Positions 49,686 to 61,956 of a stretch of DNA of 64,000 nucleotides are shown here, in pieces; the first letter of the stretch is position 1; each line of letters begins with the position of its first letter. The translations under genes were made by a program, and so were the position numbers. The stretch lies in the NCBI GenBank assembly GCA_022818135.1, contig JAFMSR010000008.1, forward strand, positions 9,120,235 through 9,184,234. Reading direction: 5' to 3'. The stretch comes from Saxidomus purpurata (taxonomy: Eukaryota; Mollusca; Bivalvia; Venerida; Veneridae). The notes below the pieces were generated by a model. The model searched no databases, was not told where the DNA came from, and saw nothing but the letters and a program-made list of their open reading frames with translations.

Positions 49686-52600
49686 CTATTTAACTGTTTT
49701 CATGTTCCATAGTCCATCATTTAAGTAATGTATATTGTCCACACCTATACCTTTATTCTTCTCTAAACTGAAAAACACAAAGCAAAAAAACAGATTGTTG
49801 ACAAGTTACTCCTGATGTATGCCAAGTGGTTACAGATCAATCCATTTTGCCTTTTTTTTTCTAAACAAGTGTCATTTTATGTAAACTAATGTCAGAAAAC
49901 AGTGTAGAAAAACATTATCTAGTAAATATTATAATGGTTATTAACTACAGTAACTGTAACATGTTATAAATGGATACTGTGAGTCTTGGTGGTCAAGTAG
50001 TTATTGCCTGTGTTCTGCGATCAAGCAGACAAGGGTTCAATTTTCTATCAGGTCACATGAAGTGTGTCCACAGGCAAGAAACCGAATGCAGAAGTTGACC
50101 CAGCCTATCCAGTGGTGAACTGATACAAGTAATGTTCACAAAGGCCTGAAGTTGGTCATTTTAACAGTAGGGCATTCAGCTATACAGCCTGAGCTGTGGC
50201 ATTTTCTGGGTTTCTTCTCTTATAAGAAACCTTGCATCATTACAAATATAGTCAGTTAACATTATTTCTGTGCCTCTTACCAGTATATACAACTCAGCCA
50301 AGCATGGCTAAAACATAACAGTGATGGAAGACAATTAAACTGTACTTACATTTCATCTGTAGACATTTTCGTAAGACCTATTGCTATAGCACAGTCTTTC
50401 CCTTCTGCCATTATTGCCTGTAATGTAACAGAAGTTTGCATAAACTTCCTACGGGTACAGTTTGATCTATATAAGATTTAAAGTACCGGTATGTAACAGT
50501 AAAAAACACTTCACATGATACAGACTTTGTGGTACTGACTTTACAGTAGCAGACTCAACACAACTCAGTAGTAAAAACTCAAATTAAAAGTCTATATTTA
50601 GTGTTAAATTACTAGTAATTGTTTAAACTGAATATAAATTGTAAAATCTTTGTAACAAAGGAATTTTGAGACATAGTTTCATTGCAACTTTCTCATAAAT
50701 GTCAGAGTAATATAGCAGTTATCATTTTTCTGTAAAGTAAAATATAAGATATTGTGATATATATTACAAATATCTACATCATTATAAATGAAAACTTTGT
50801 GACATTTTGTGTCTTTTCTATTCTTGGTATCTTACTAACCAGCACTCTGCTTGCCTGTTCAGTGAGTTTGACTATCTATCATTTTATAGAGTAAATTCTG
50901 TACCATCAATTTCATTTCTAAAAATGGTGTGCACTATGTAACTTATAGTACTAGCTAATGATTTTACACTGTAATTTTTATTAGCCTCCAGCACAGAGTC
51001 ATGGTCTGACTGCATGAACATGTAGGAAAATCATAGTCCACGTTGTCATACAGGCAGAAATATTTACTTGTTGCAAAGTAGCTGTAAAACAATCAAATAA
51101 AAATGTAAAGATACCACAATCTGATCCTTGTCAACTCTTGTCATCTTTGCTCCTGGTGATGTAAGACCTGGACACATGATGTTTGCCCCGCTCAGAACAA
51201 ATCGGATTGCGCCTTTGTCCACTTGCATGTGCGGTAGAATAAATGGATCTGAAGTGAACAGTTTAAAGAAACGATAAAACAAAGATTTGGCAGAAGTTGA
51301 CAATAAATGACAAACTTTGACACTGTTGTCATTAACCCTCCTTCTGCTAAATCTCTATAATGGTCTCGACCACCTTATCATTTGGACAGTACCAATATGA
51401 GTCAAGGGGTGCTCACTGAAATATTGCTGCACGAATAGCAAACAGTGCAGATCATGATCAGACTACATAGATGTATAGCTTAATCCTGATCTACACAGGT
51501 CATAAAAGCAGAACTACTTCTTGCCAGCAGAGGAAGTGTTGCTGTTTATCACTAACACTCCAGTTACACAATGACAGTTATGGACTCAATCCTACCCTTG
51601 TCTACCTAGCTGAATCATACCAGCAATCACCAGCTCCTGTACACATTTGTCTTTCAGCAGTCATAATTTTGATAATCTCAATAATATTATAAAGAAAACT
51701 ACAGTTAAACTTTGTTCGATCCAACTTGAAGGGACATGTCAATCTTTGTCGATCCTGTATTCTTCTACTTTTTTTCATTTCTTCAGCGAAGTACACCTAT
51801 ATAAGGTGGCCACCTACTTTAGGTTACCATTTTTTAGTCTATACACAGGTTGCTTTTTCACACATACATGTATGTTCCATTGCAAACTTCTCTTCTCAAA
51901 CATGACAAGATGAGTTTCTCAAATGAAAAGCAGACAACCAATGAGTTAAGTAAACTGTCTGGACTCACACTCCAATAAAACTCATGGCCTGCAGATATTA
52001 CATGCAATGCTTTCACAAACCAATGTTATGATGATGAACTCTTTATAACAAGCTAAATCACATTCAGTAAAAAAAGTATTACCCTATAAAAAATATTACC
52101 CTAAAACAATATTACCCTATAAACAATATATACATACATTTATGAAGAAGTTTAAGAGTTGGAAAGTAAGGTCCATCTCTCTGTTTAAAAAATACAGGCT
52201 CTCCACTAGAATTGGCCAAAATCTCTATATGATCATGGCTGAAATGTAACAATACAAGGTATATACATGCAAGCTAAATAATCATACGCATGAGATGGCT
52301 GTATGAATAAGGGCCAATTCTTTGTTCACAGATATTGAATCAGACTGGAGTTGATGATAAATTACCAAGTCATTTTTTTTATACATTGTGTACATTATTT
52401 CAGATTTTGTCCCAATATATAGAACATAAATTTATAATAAGGAAAATTTTTTAAATTTCAATTAAATATCAAAAATACATTGTATTCTTTTAAAAAGTGT
52501 AAAACAAAAATTTAGTCTGCAGAAATCAAGATATTCACTTTCTGTTGAATGAATTAAAACAATCATTAATGCAAATCATAAACAATCTTCTAAGTGGGCA

Positions 52601-55600
52601 TAATAAATGTAAAGCATTTTATTAGTAATGAGCACTTTAACAGTAACAAGAGCTGTCCCTCACAAGTGACGAATGCCCCCAAAGAGGTGCCTCACAGTCT
52701 ATGTCCTCTCCATGTGCTCAATAAATGTGCTATGTAATTTTAAAATCCTTCCATGCATGACAGAGTAACCATGCATACAGTTTTCCATTACTTTAAACAC
52801 TAAGTGTGACCTTGACCTTTGAGGTAGGGACTTGGGTCTTGCACGCGACACATCCATACATGCCGTTCTGACATTTGTGCCGGGTTCTCCCGATTTTAAA
52901 ACCCTTTCCAAGCATGATAAACCTAAAGTCCGGATAAATCAAATTTTTGTCTTAAAGAAAAGATCAATTACCTATAAAATTAAGTTAAATACCTGACCTT
53001 TGTGGAAGGTAAGTTTGAATATACAAAGCAAAACCGACACGACGTGATCGACATTTGTGCCAGATTATTTTAAAAGTCCTTCAATGCTGAAGTTACAGTC
53101 TGGAGTGTTAATGTGTCAGTATACATCTGGTATTCCACCTGTAATACTCAAAATGGTATCTTGACCTTTGGGCTAGAGCGATGTGGGTAATGAAAGTAAA
53201 CTCTCACTGTTACTGTATAGATATATGTTAAAATTAAATAATCTATATTTTTAAATGCATCACAAAAATTAAAGTCTGGACACTGTTGGAAGAACAGACC
53301 TGGGGCTAAACCAACATGTATTAGTAAATAAAAGCTCATAAAATAATAAAAAAATCGCTAATTGACCAATTACAAACAAAATTTTATACACATATGCAGC
53401 AATATAACAAAGGGTATACACCTATATACCATTTCAAACAAAGTTTCAATGCAGGTCTTTAATGTTCTTTTAAGAACTGATATTCCACTTTTTAACTTTG
53501 AATGAATGGAAAACGCTGTGTCAACACTGATGACTTCACACCTCTTTGGACTGATGATTTAGCATTGTTCACACCAGAAATATTCTCCTTGTCATCAAAC
53601 CTACATGTATAAAACATACTTAAATTGACTTACATTTAATCTGTATAAACATATACATCTTCCAAGAACTCTTACAGTGTCTGAGATGGAAAATAAAGGA
53701 CTAACAGTTTTGTATATCTATACGGCTCTTTACAAAAATAAATTAATATGTACTATGAATACAATGGTAATTAACATCCAACTGCCATTTTGTCAATACT
53801 TAATGTATCTAATAGTAATTACAGTTGCGTTGACACTTTTGTCACCAAATACTATTGTTTGATAATACTATATTTCAATTACACACATACTATTGTTATT
53901 TTAATTGTATAAAATTATTACTTACAAGATACATACACGAAAATGCCAGGACAAGATACTGAGATATTTCTTCATAAATGGTAGCAATTCACCTTCACTA
54001 ATTCTTGGTAATGAAAAGTATTCCGTAATAAACAATTCCAGTCGGTGCTATTTTCGTCTTTCTTCTTATTAAAGTTTGCTCTTTATATACATGACCGCCA
54101 TAATAGAACTGGTATATACCCTACAATTCCTGATCATTGCAATTGAACCCCAAAGGCGTCCTGAAACTACTTCATAACCTAATATGATGATAAGGCCCAT
54201 TGTTTTGAAAGTTTGTTCGTTCTTTGAGTTTTTATCCTTGTATTTTGTAATCAAACCGTAATCTTCAAATATCCCCCTTAAGTATCTGGTCATGACTCCC
54301 TATTGGAAAAGGCACTGACATGCTTTCCATTATATAATAGGTATACTAGAAATCCCCTGCAGAACTATATGACCCTTAGTAATAAACATGCATTGTCTGT
54401 CTGACTGTCTAGAACACATAATTGCATTACGCCTATCCACGAATTTCTTTGCAAAACAACAGACAAGTCTGAAATGGGCTTGCAAATACATTTCGTAGAA
54501 ATATTGTATGTAAGGACCTTGGTTGGTCAAGTTGAATCGTAAAATATCAACTATATCCAGATATGGTTTCATTATTTTCCTTTAATTTTCCAAAATTGGG
54601 GACCCGGATAAATTTGTCTGCCAAATAGTGCATTTCATATCCCTGTATATAAGTTCCCTGGCCTACTATTTGAAAGACCTGGTCAATTATTAAATATGAT
54701 CGTAATTATTTTTATGTACTAATTTATGACAAATTATGTACCCAGTTTAAAGAAAAAAATTTTCTTTTGTTTGATTTTACAATCCACTTTCTATTCAGAT
54801 CATAAAGTTTAGTTTGACAAACTTTTATCATCGTTTCTTTACAAATTTATTTTAATTTTGATTGTAGTAATAAGTTCTTGCTATACCGACAACTTTGAAT
54901 CACGGTTTACTTGTGCTTATGGCCAGTAAACTGACAACAGGTAATGTAGAGTTGGATAAACATAATGCCACCGACAAGATGCTCAAACCCATGGCCTCTG
55001 GTCTCAGATTTCTGAGTTGATGCTCCAAACACCAGGCCCCTTTTTACCAAATCTCCGTCAAATATCAACCTAAACGGCATGAATTCAGGCTCCGTTCATG
55101 TTGTGAAATTAATGTGCAAAGTATTTTAACATTCATTAAAACCTATTGATAAGGCATATATAGCAGGTTCAAGTGTATGCATCACATCCGGGATTTTCCA
55201 TTACCTATAAACTTAAGCGTGGCCTTGACCTTTGTGGTAGGGATGTGGGTCTGGCCAATGCCGACGCGTATCTTGATACAGTGCTAGACATCATTTATCG
55301 CCAAAATAAATTTAAAATCATTAAGTTTCTTAAGTTTACAGTTGGAGTAAATACATTATTTCTTATATAAAATGTATTTCATAGACCTTGCTATACTCAA
55401 AGTGTAACCTTGACCATGAGTTAGGGATTTCCGGTCTTTCACCTGTCATGTCGTCTTATTTCCTAGACTGATTATGTCAAGTATTTTTATCTAACCCTTT
55501 ACTCCCTGAAATATTTTTTTCAAAACCAGCACACTTATAAGTGGGTTATAAAAACCATAATCCTACTTTTAGAGTTCTTTGTACATCTTAATTATTAAAA

Positions 55601-57526
55601 AAAAATTTTATAATAGTCCCGCATAGTGTACATTTATCTCCGGTAACATGCCGATTCCACAAGTTTCAAATGTTCTGGTATCTTTCTTTGGTAATATATA
55701 ATCCATATAGCTTTGAATGAATGAAAACTAAATGACAAAAAAGATACTTCACACCTCTTTTGACTGATGATTTACGGCATTATACACTACCAGAAGTATA
55801 TTCTGCCGTTGTAACACGTCAATGACTCTACAGTGTATAAAAATGATACTTTCATTACAGTGTTATCTGTAAAATATATCAATCGCATTCATATGACATG
55901 CCTAGAGTAATTGTATATTATCTTAGCTGAGCAACTGCTTGCTTGAAATGACAATTAATGTACATTTACATGGTTTCATCAACTGCCATTATTTCAAAAA
56001 AATTAATTTGTTTGATGCCATGTTCTTACGGGTTTAACAAAGTATATGTAGATTAGTGTGAAAACCTCAAACTTAGAAATTAAACACATGACTAAAGATA
56101 TGTAATTACTAAATTTCCTTACTTAAAGTACATATTGAAATTGCCAGCCAAAATAAAAAGAAACTCAGCTCCCTGAAATGGTAAAATCATATTCAATATC
56201 ATCTTGGTCGCAAATATTCGGATTATTAAACCAGTTCTAAAATATTTTGTTGAATAACTTGTTCATGTGTTCATCAAAGCTTAATGGGGCAATACCCTAC
56301 TAATGCCTTTCATTCAAATTGGTCACTATAAGGGTGACCTGAAATTACGTCAATAACCTAAAAGATGTTACATGGACTAATTAAGTCCATGAAAGTTAGC
56401 TCCGCTTTATGCCCCTGGGCACAGTATCACTACTTCATGGATCCCTTAATACTGGCAACTTCATTTCGATTGGTCTAATGTCAACGCCAGGCCCACTTTG
56501 AAAAAATGTATAGCATAGTGACCCTGCAAACTATAGACCCATATAGGGCTAACATGCTTTCTAAGTTTAATTGACCCTAAAACAAATAATTGCACGCTTA
56601 CAGACCCATCCATGATTTCTATGAATATTATTTTTACTGAAGCTAGCGACATTTAATAGGAAAGATGGTCCTGAATAAAGCCTGTGTCTTAGGTTCGAAA
56701 CATAAGTATATAACTTTATCCAAATTAACATCTATCTTGTTTAAATTAAAAAAACAAAAAATTTGTGCAAAAATTGAGCTGAAATTTCCAATACCCTGTA
56801 TATAAGATACTAATTAGACGATCAGCTTAATGCGGAGAACTTAACTGTACCGTAACTTATTTTCCATCTATGTACATTTACAACAAAATATACTAACCAC
56901 TTGTAAAGTAATTAATATTGGCAGATTTTACAAAACCACTATTATGATGAACAAAAGTTTAGTTTGACAAACTTTGTAGGCGGATCCAAGTCCTTGGCAA
57001 ATTTATTTTAAATTGATTGTAGGACGAAGTTCAGTTTAAATTCACTACTTTCATATGTTGACTTTAGTACTGAAACCAGTACACACTGAGCAACGAATGG
57101 CAGGTTGAGACAAATGCAACACAGACACTGCATTCAAACCCATGGCTTTTGTCTCAGAGTTTAATAAGTGATAGCTTACTAAAAGTGCCCTCCCTTACCA
57201 AGCGTCCAAATTAGACTCTAGTTAGAATTCATTTTGGCTCATCTTGTGTGATAAATAATGTGGATTTACACTTGATAGGTAGAACCTATTGTTAAGGCAT
57301 ATATACACATAAGCAGTGAAAAACATTGTGCATCAGTAGCATCACTCAACTTGATTTATCCAAACTAAAATATCCGAAATATCTACTACTTTCACCGGGC
57401 ATATTTGCTTAAAATAACAAGTAAACAAACATCCCTGTTTTATGGGGATGAGACACTTTAAATCTGGTGTGTTGCTCTGAAAAATAACGATAATAATCAC
57501 CCTAACACAGCTTACTTTTTAAACAT
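49686..57526 (-). CDS. MCTS1: MCTS1 translation factor gene (PUA domain), exon 2 apparently damaged
   Basis: Exons 3-6 are clear: 52138-52238, 51115-51248, 50350-50417 and 49686-49767. They encode HDHIEIL..., then the PUA domain with [14 protein letters not shown] and [16 protein letters not shown], then AIMAEGK and a C-terminus with [16 protein letters not shown]. This is unmistakably MCTS1, a factor that with DENR promotes ribosome recycling and reinitiation. Exon 1 is probably 57516-57526, coding MFKK and ending at GTAAGC, as in vertebrates. Exon 2 should encode about 49 residues of the N-terminal domain. Only two defective copies are seen (53453-53600 and 55652-55816), both with frame breaks and no donor. 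Exon 2 would be phase-symmetric, so skipping it keeps frame and gives 131 aa instead of about 180. The locus is therefore a gene with an unplaced exon 2, an N-terminally shortened gene, or a young pseudogene. Identity is secure; integrity is not. Confidence 0.85.
49985..50150 (+). mobile_element. tRNA-headed SINE in MCTS1 intron 5
   Basis: TCTTGGTGGTCAAGTAGTTA resembles an RNA polymerase III A box region, and AAGGGTTCAATTTT resembles a B box about 35 bases later. The body after it resembles that of the element at 6462-6580. It lies within MCTS1 intron 5, antisense to the gene. It is too degenerate to be a functional tRNA. Confidence 0.6.
52648..53170. repeat. Dispersed repeat starting AACAAGAGCTGTCC with GTGACCTTGACCTTTG blocks
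   Basis: It starts AACAAGAGCTGTCCCTCAC and contains AAGTGTGACCTTGACCTTTG, GGGTCTTGCACGCGACAC and GACATTTGTGCC motifs more than once. Similar sequence is at 55195-55450 and 6220-6440. It lies in the intron upstream of MCTS1 exon 3. Non-coding. Confidence 0.6.
53453..53600 (-). pseudogene. MCTS1 exon 2, copy A (frameshifted, no donor)
   Basis: After an acceptor (ACATGTAG) the phase fits exon 1 and the first 35 codons are open (FDDKENISG..., [11 protein letters not shown]..., FPFIQS), closely following the MCTS1 N-terminal domain. A stop codon then interrupts. Traces of the remaining coding sequence continue in other frames (VLKRTLK, where the family has a LPKKDxxK-type motif). No GT donor is found at the expected end. 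It is better preserved than copy B. Confidence 0.75.
55652..55816 (-). pseudogene. MCTS1 exon 2, copy B (more degenerate)
   Basis: Similarity to copy A runs through KSSVKRGVK, with an internal stop before it. After a frame change, [12 protein letters not shown] is readable and matches the C-terminal part of the exon that is broken in copy A. No splice donor follows and the acceptor is not recognisable. The two copies have decayed in different places. Confidence 0.75.
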
Positions 57527-57920
57527 CTTTAGAACTAAGAGAATTTCACGAGCATCAAACGGTGTTCATGCAATTTGCGTGTTTATTAAAAAGACACTAA
57601 CACTTCATGGTTACTAGGAACTAAATGTTGCATGTATCCTTACAACCTACCTTGCCTATACTGCGCCTAAACCGGCTCCCCTTTTGGGTATTATTGGCAG
57701 CTGCATTAAAGTTAAATGGCAGATTTTAGGCTTATGTCAGGATCAGCAACTTTATCCCAGCAATTTAACTCATTTGGCCTTTTGTTTTTTCTGTTTTATT
57801 ACCCAGTTCTTTCCATTTGTGTTTCTCTTCTTAGTCAGTTATAAGTGCAAATGAGTAAAACCCTAGTTGTTGCCATCCGTAAATAAATCCGACTCCAAAA
57901 AATTAAGCCAGATAATACGG

Positions 57921-57963
57921 GCGAAAGCTCGAAGGGCGCGAAGCGCCCTTCGGGCGAAGCCCG
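57921..57963. repeat. Cluster of three GCGAA(A)GC mini-hairpins
   Basis: In 43 bases, three hairpins with GAA or GAAA loops follow one another: GCGAAAGC (57921-57928), a 10-bp stem CGAAGGGCGC/GCGCCCTTCG around GAA (57930-57952), and CGGGCGAAGCCCG (57951-57963). GCGAAGC and GCGAAAGC are known as unusually heat-stable DNA mini-hairpins. The block is a GC-rich island in AT-rich sequence about 400 bp upstream of the MCTS1 start codon. The role is unknown. Confidence 0.75.
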
Positions 57964-58155
57964 ACCATAGGTAAACGTATGTACGCGTATTTAATTGAAT
58001 ACTGAAAGCAATAAAATTAATGAATTCACGATTACCCATGGAAGATTTCAATTTGTCCGCACCCATGGACGATACGAAAACATACTTATAACGATGCACC
58101 GTTTTTTTAACTTCCGCTGCAAATGACCAATCGGAAGTCCTCGGTAGATTCCGTT

Positions 58156-58370
58156 TAGTTTATACTAATTTATTTATTCTCGATTGCGAAACAAGTTATT
58201 ACAACTTAGATTAATCGCTCTCGAGACTCATTCCAGATGGAATCAACCTCGAAGAGAGAGAGGCAATGTGGTATTGTGTCTTGCCTAAGGACACTACCGA
58301 CAGGCTATGGTAGGGACGAACCCGGGGCCCTTCGATCCTGAGGCGAACGCGCTACCAGCGCCACGGCGGC
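58156..58370 (-). mobile_element. tRNA-derived SINE with perfect 29-bp target-site duplication
   Basis: Read on the minus strand, the element begins with a tRNA-like head (GTGGCGCTGGTAGCGCG as A-box region, a CGGGTTCGTCCC-like B box) and runs into a body and tail (AATAAATTAGTATAAAC at its end). The flanks 58127-58155 and 58371-58399 are identical over 29 bases, the mark of target-primed reverse transcription. The exact duplication suggests a fairly recent insertion. RNA polymerase III would drive it, and LINE enzymes would copy it. Confidence 0.88.
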
Positions 58371-59084
58371 CCAATCGGAAGTCCTCGGTAGATTCCGTTA
58401 CCCTACATCAAACGAAGCATTCTGCCGAGGTGTTCCGATTGGCAAATGACGTCATTTATGTGACGTCATTAAATGTCAGCCATTTTTGTTTTGAAAAAAT
58501 GCAACACATTTCCGTTTAATGCAGGTTTGTACTTTGGAAATATAAAGAGATTCTATTTATGTACACATTCCTAAAGTTTGATACCCTTCCTGTTACGCCA
58601 TAAAAAGTAACATTTCTTTTAGCAGTCAATACCTTGATTCATGATTCAATGGATATTCGATATCATTATTTTCGTAACTTCAAACGTTTTTGCGACCCCT
58701 GGCATTGCCTGGGCATGCTGGGCCCTGAAAGTTCGTAACATTTTTAAAAATAAATTACTGTTATGCTTTCGCCCGATATAGGTTTTGCCTATTTTCATAT
58801 TACTTGCTATATTAGATACTACAGTAGGTCTTAATACTATGCGGCAATACTACGGCAATCAATCCATGAAACATAGGGCCATGTCCCCTCAGACAATAAA
58901 AGAAATAGAAGAATGGAACTGCTTGAAACAATACCCCAAATTTCCTGTACAAATATAATTTTTGCACATGCTACATGTTGGCTGATCAGCTTAGTTTCAG
59001 TGTGGCACAAAAATACATGATCTCCACCATATTGTTTGCCTCAGTAAGTTTGATGCTATGATTTCAGTAGATGATAAACTAGTT

Positions 59085-59345
59085 CAGCTAACCTAATTTA
59101 TTTTAGGTCGATTGTGAAACAAGTTATACAACTTATATTAATCACTCTCGACACCTCATTCCTGATGGTATCCATCGCCGTGAGGGTATGAGAGAAGAGA
59201 AGCCAGTTTCCCTTTTAATGCTGAGCGCCAAGCAAGGGAGCTACTGGTACCATTTTTTACGTCTTTGGTATGACGCGGCCAGAGAACGAACCCACGACCT
59301 CCCGCACTCGAAGCCGGCACTCTACCACTAGGCTATCGAGGCGGG
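59085..59345 (-). mobile_element. Related SINE copy with a different tRNA-like head
   Basis: The body matches the 58156 copy (GATTGTGAAACAAGTTATAC, TTAATCACTCTCGA). The head, on the minus strand, reads CGATAGCCTAGTGGTAGAGT with GTGGGTTCGTTC as B-box region, which differs from the head of the other two copies. Flanking target duplications were not clear. Confidence 0.75.
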
Positions 59346-59839
59346 TTAGATCATTATTCAGCTGGGGTGGGGTGGAGTGTGTGGGTGTGGGGGTGTTTTC
59401 GCCCTCTAAAATTATCGCAATCCAGGCAGGTCTTAAAGTGGAATAAAACTACCTTTTTCTGGCAATCGAACATATTCATGTTCGAGTGCGCGTTCACTCA
59501 ACGGGCATGCAGAACGTTCCTCTATAATATACCACCTGTTGTCCAATACAACTTGTTCTACAAGCACTCTAGTAGTTCCCAGCACTTCAAAATCTTATTT
59601 GCAAAACTATAAACGTTCAACATCCTCGATCAGACGCGGACATTATATAATACTTAGACTCTTTAGGTAAGTAAGATAAGTCGTATTATCTCAGTACATG
59701 TCTCAGTTCAAGTTTTATCACGGGCCAATGTATAAAGGCCTTTCAGAGAAACAAGAAAAACAACCTCAAGCTACTCGGGCTACACACACTAATTTAGGTG
59801 CTCACACTTCGTCGAACATGCTCGTGAACTCATCTTTCG

Positions 59840-59905
59840 ATTTGTTTGTATTTGTGCTTATTGGGTCCACCAACCTCGTTCGAGGTGTATAATCGGTACG
59901 ACCCG
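59840..59905 (+). repeat. Short dispersed repeat, copy 2 (shared with 48660-48725)
   Basis: TTTGTTTGTATTTGTGCTTA through CGGTACGACCCG matches 48660-48725 with few changes and the same orientation. The changes in the hairpin core are compensatory in part (CCTCGGGCGAGG versus CCTCGTTCGAGG), which keeps the CCTCG/CGAGG stem. Confidence 0.65.
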
Positions 59906-61549
59906 TTCTCATCTTTCGATCAGAGAGTCAGGCTTTATATACTCTCGGGATATTTCATCTTTTAATCGAAACTTAAATTAGTGTTACAATGATCAAATAT
60001 ATTTAACACAAAAAGAGATACCGTTAAACCAATATTTAGTCTACTCTTTTATTTGGAGGCCACTCGCACCTCTAGAACTTTCAGATGGACTAAAACAGTC
60101 CTCAATCACTTGATTGTATACCCATAAAATTAATAATTTACACATCAGCTGTGACTAAGATGTCGTTTTCTTGACATATTATTTAAGTACCAGCCATCTG
60201 TTCGCACAGAACATCATATGATAAACAAATCAGGTGTCAAGCTTTGGCCTGTCTGGTTTATAACATTCAGCCTATTGCTGGACAGCATCACCCTAACTTA
60301 TCATATCTGATACCAGCATACTCACTCCTTAGTGTTCATTATCAGTATAGAGAGATATTAATACGCATGTGACATTTATAGAAAGATACAAATTTAAGAC
60401 CAAGTCATAATAATGTAATCATCACACGAGAGACTTGAGTGCCCACCAGGACAATGATATCAATACTTATCCTCAAGTACCATCGTATCACAAAATGTAC
60501 GTCAGATTCCGGTTTTAAAGGAAGTAAATACGCATGTATTTAAAATTTCACTTATCAAGGAAGCCCCGGTATACACAAGGCCATTGTATAAAAATGTTAA
60601 AGTTATAAGTAAATTTCTGTGTCTCATTGTCTTCTTGTGAAAGGAAAAAGGAAACAACTTTTATACAGTTATTCACGTATGTTCGATATTCCCTTGGAAT
60701 GACATTGTGGCAAACTAAAAAAACACTGGAACTTCGTATTCATAGAAGATATTTTACCCAACGGTAAGACTATCTACATATTGATTGACATTAATTTAGT
60801 TAATTTATTAATTAACTAACTACTAGGTTATACCAGAGGGATTATTGTAAATTAACTTGAAACATAGATAATAATGGAATGAAAAAATCAGGTTGCCGTT
60901 ACCTCCAACTAAAAGTCATATCTTGGAGTATGGAGAATACAGATGCAAAATCTGTAATGAATAATAAAAGATAACAGATTGGAAAGATATGATTAAAATT
61001 ATATTAAAGATTGTCTCTTGGTTCACAAAGAACGTACATTTTATATGACTACTGTCACTGAATAATCGTTATCATTTTACAGGAAAACATCTTATGAATA
61101 ATTATTGTTATCATATTTTAAAAGAACAAGACGTTCTTGTATAATTTGTTGTCTTCATATGTACTTTTATTTGACCAAAACTATGATTACATCAGACGGA
61201 AATATCGAATGAATTCCGAACGGAAAGAATTTGGAATATTTCAAAATATAGCCAAACTTAAAAGTATACTTGTCTTTTTAGTGCGTTTACAAATAGTTTG
61301 TGATTTTCCATACGCACATAGCTGACATTTACATAATAGTGTTAACCTGGTAAATAAACTGATTAGAGTAAGATAAAACTTTACAACTTAATTCAAACAC
61401 GTCCCATGACTGCTTCCCCCTGTCTGTACAGTTAGCTACAGTAGGTTTCATGGTATACCTGTAATGGTATTCAATCCCGCGATCATCGGTTGGCTGTCCA
61501 CTTGACTGACCCTAGCGATGTTCCCACATTTCAATATCAAATTCATTAT

Positions 61550-61770
61550 ATACACTAATTTATTTATTCTCGATTGCGAAACAAGTTCTTACAACTTACA
61601 TTAATCGCTCTCGAGACTCATTCCAGATGGAATCAAGCTCGGAAGACAGAGAGGCAATGTGGAATTATTTGTGTCTTGCCTAAGGACACTACCGACATGG
61701 CGATGGTAGGGATCGAACCTTGGGGCCTTCGATCCTGAGGCGAACGCGCTACCATTGCGTCACGGCGGAA
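61550..61770 (-). mobile_element. SINE copy closely related to 58156-58370
   Basis: It matches the 58156 copy along its length, including TTCTCGATTGCGAAACAAG, ATCGCTCTCGAGACTCATTC and the head CGCAATGGTAGCGCGTTCGC with a GGTTCGATCC B box (minus strand). The B box is closer to consensus than in the 58156 copy. No clear target duplication was seen, so it may be older or have lost its flanks. Confidence 0.85.
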
Positions 61771-61956
61771 CAAATAGCTTTAATTACTTCATGAACAAAA
61801 TACCGAGAACAGAATAATTATTGTCTCTATTGAAAAACAGACATAGCTATTTGTCGTGCTGAGATTCTCAAGTGTTTTCCATGAATTTGCTGGCGTTTCA
61901 GCGACAGTGATATTGTTTTCACTAAGTTTAAAGTCCAATGACCACATTGCGGACAA

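Larger units (their letters stand above)
53000..57400. repeat. Degenerate ~2.15-kb tandem segmental duplication inside MCTS1
   Basis: Landmarks recur at an almost constant offset: CACACCTCTTT(T/G)GACTGATG at 53535 and 55748; CCCTGTATATAAG at 54641 and 56794; AAAGTTTAGTTTGACAAACT at 54804 and 56953; AAACCCATGGC..GTCTCAG near 54985 and 57135; and CCTATTG.TAAGGCATATATA at 55142 and 57285. Sequence between landmarks is considerably diverged, so the duplication is old. Each unit carries one damaged MCTS1 exon-2 copy. Confidence 0.8.

Noticed and set aside
51471..51913. Plus-strand frames opposite the MCTS1 introns
   Set aside because: Antisense to a well-supported gene, unconserved in character and lacking motifs.
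58300..58372. Possible functional tRNA gene on the minus strand
   Set aside because: A- and B-box-like motifs are present, but the arms do not fold into a proper cloverleaf and the segment is the head of a repeated SINE.
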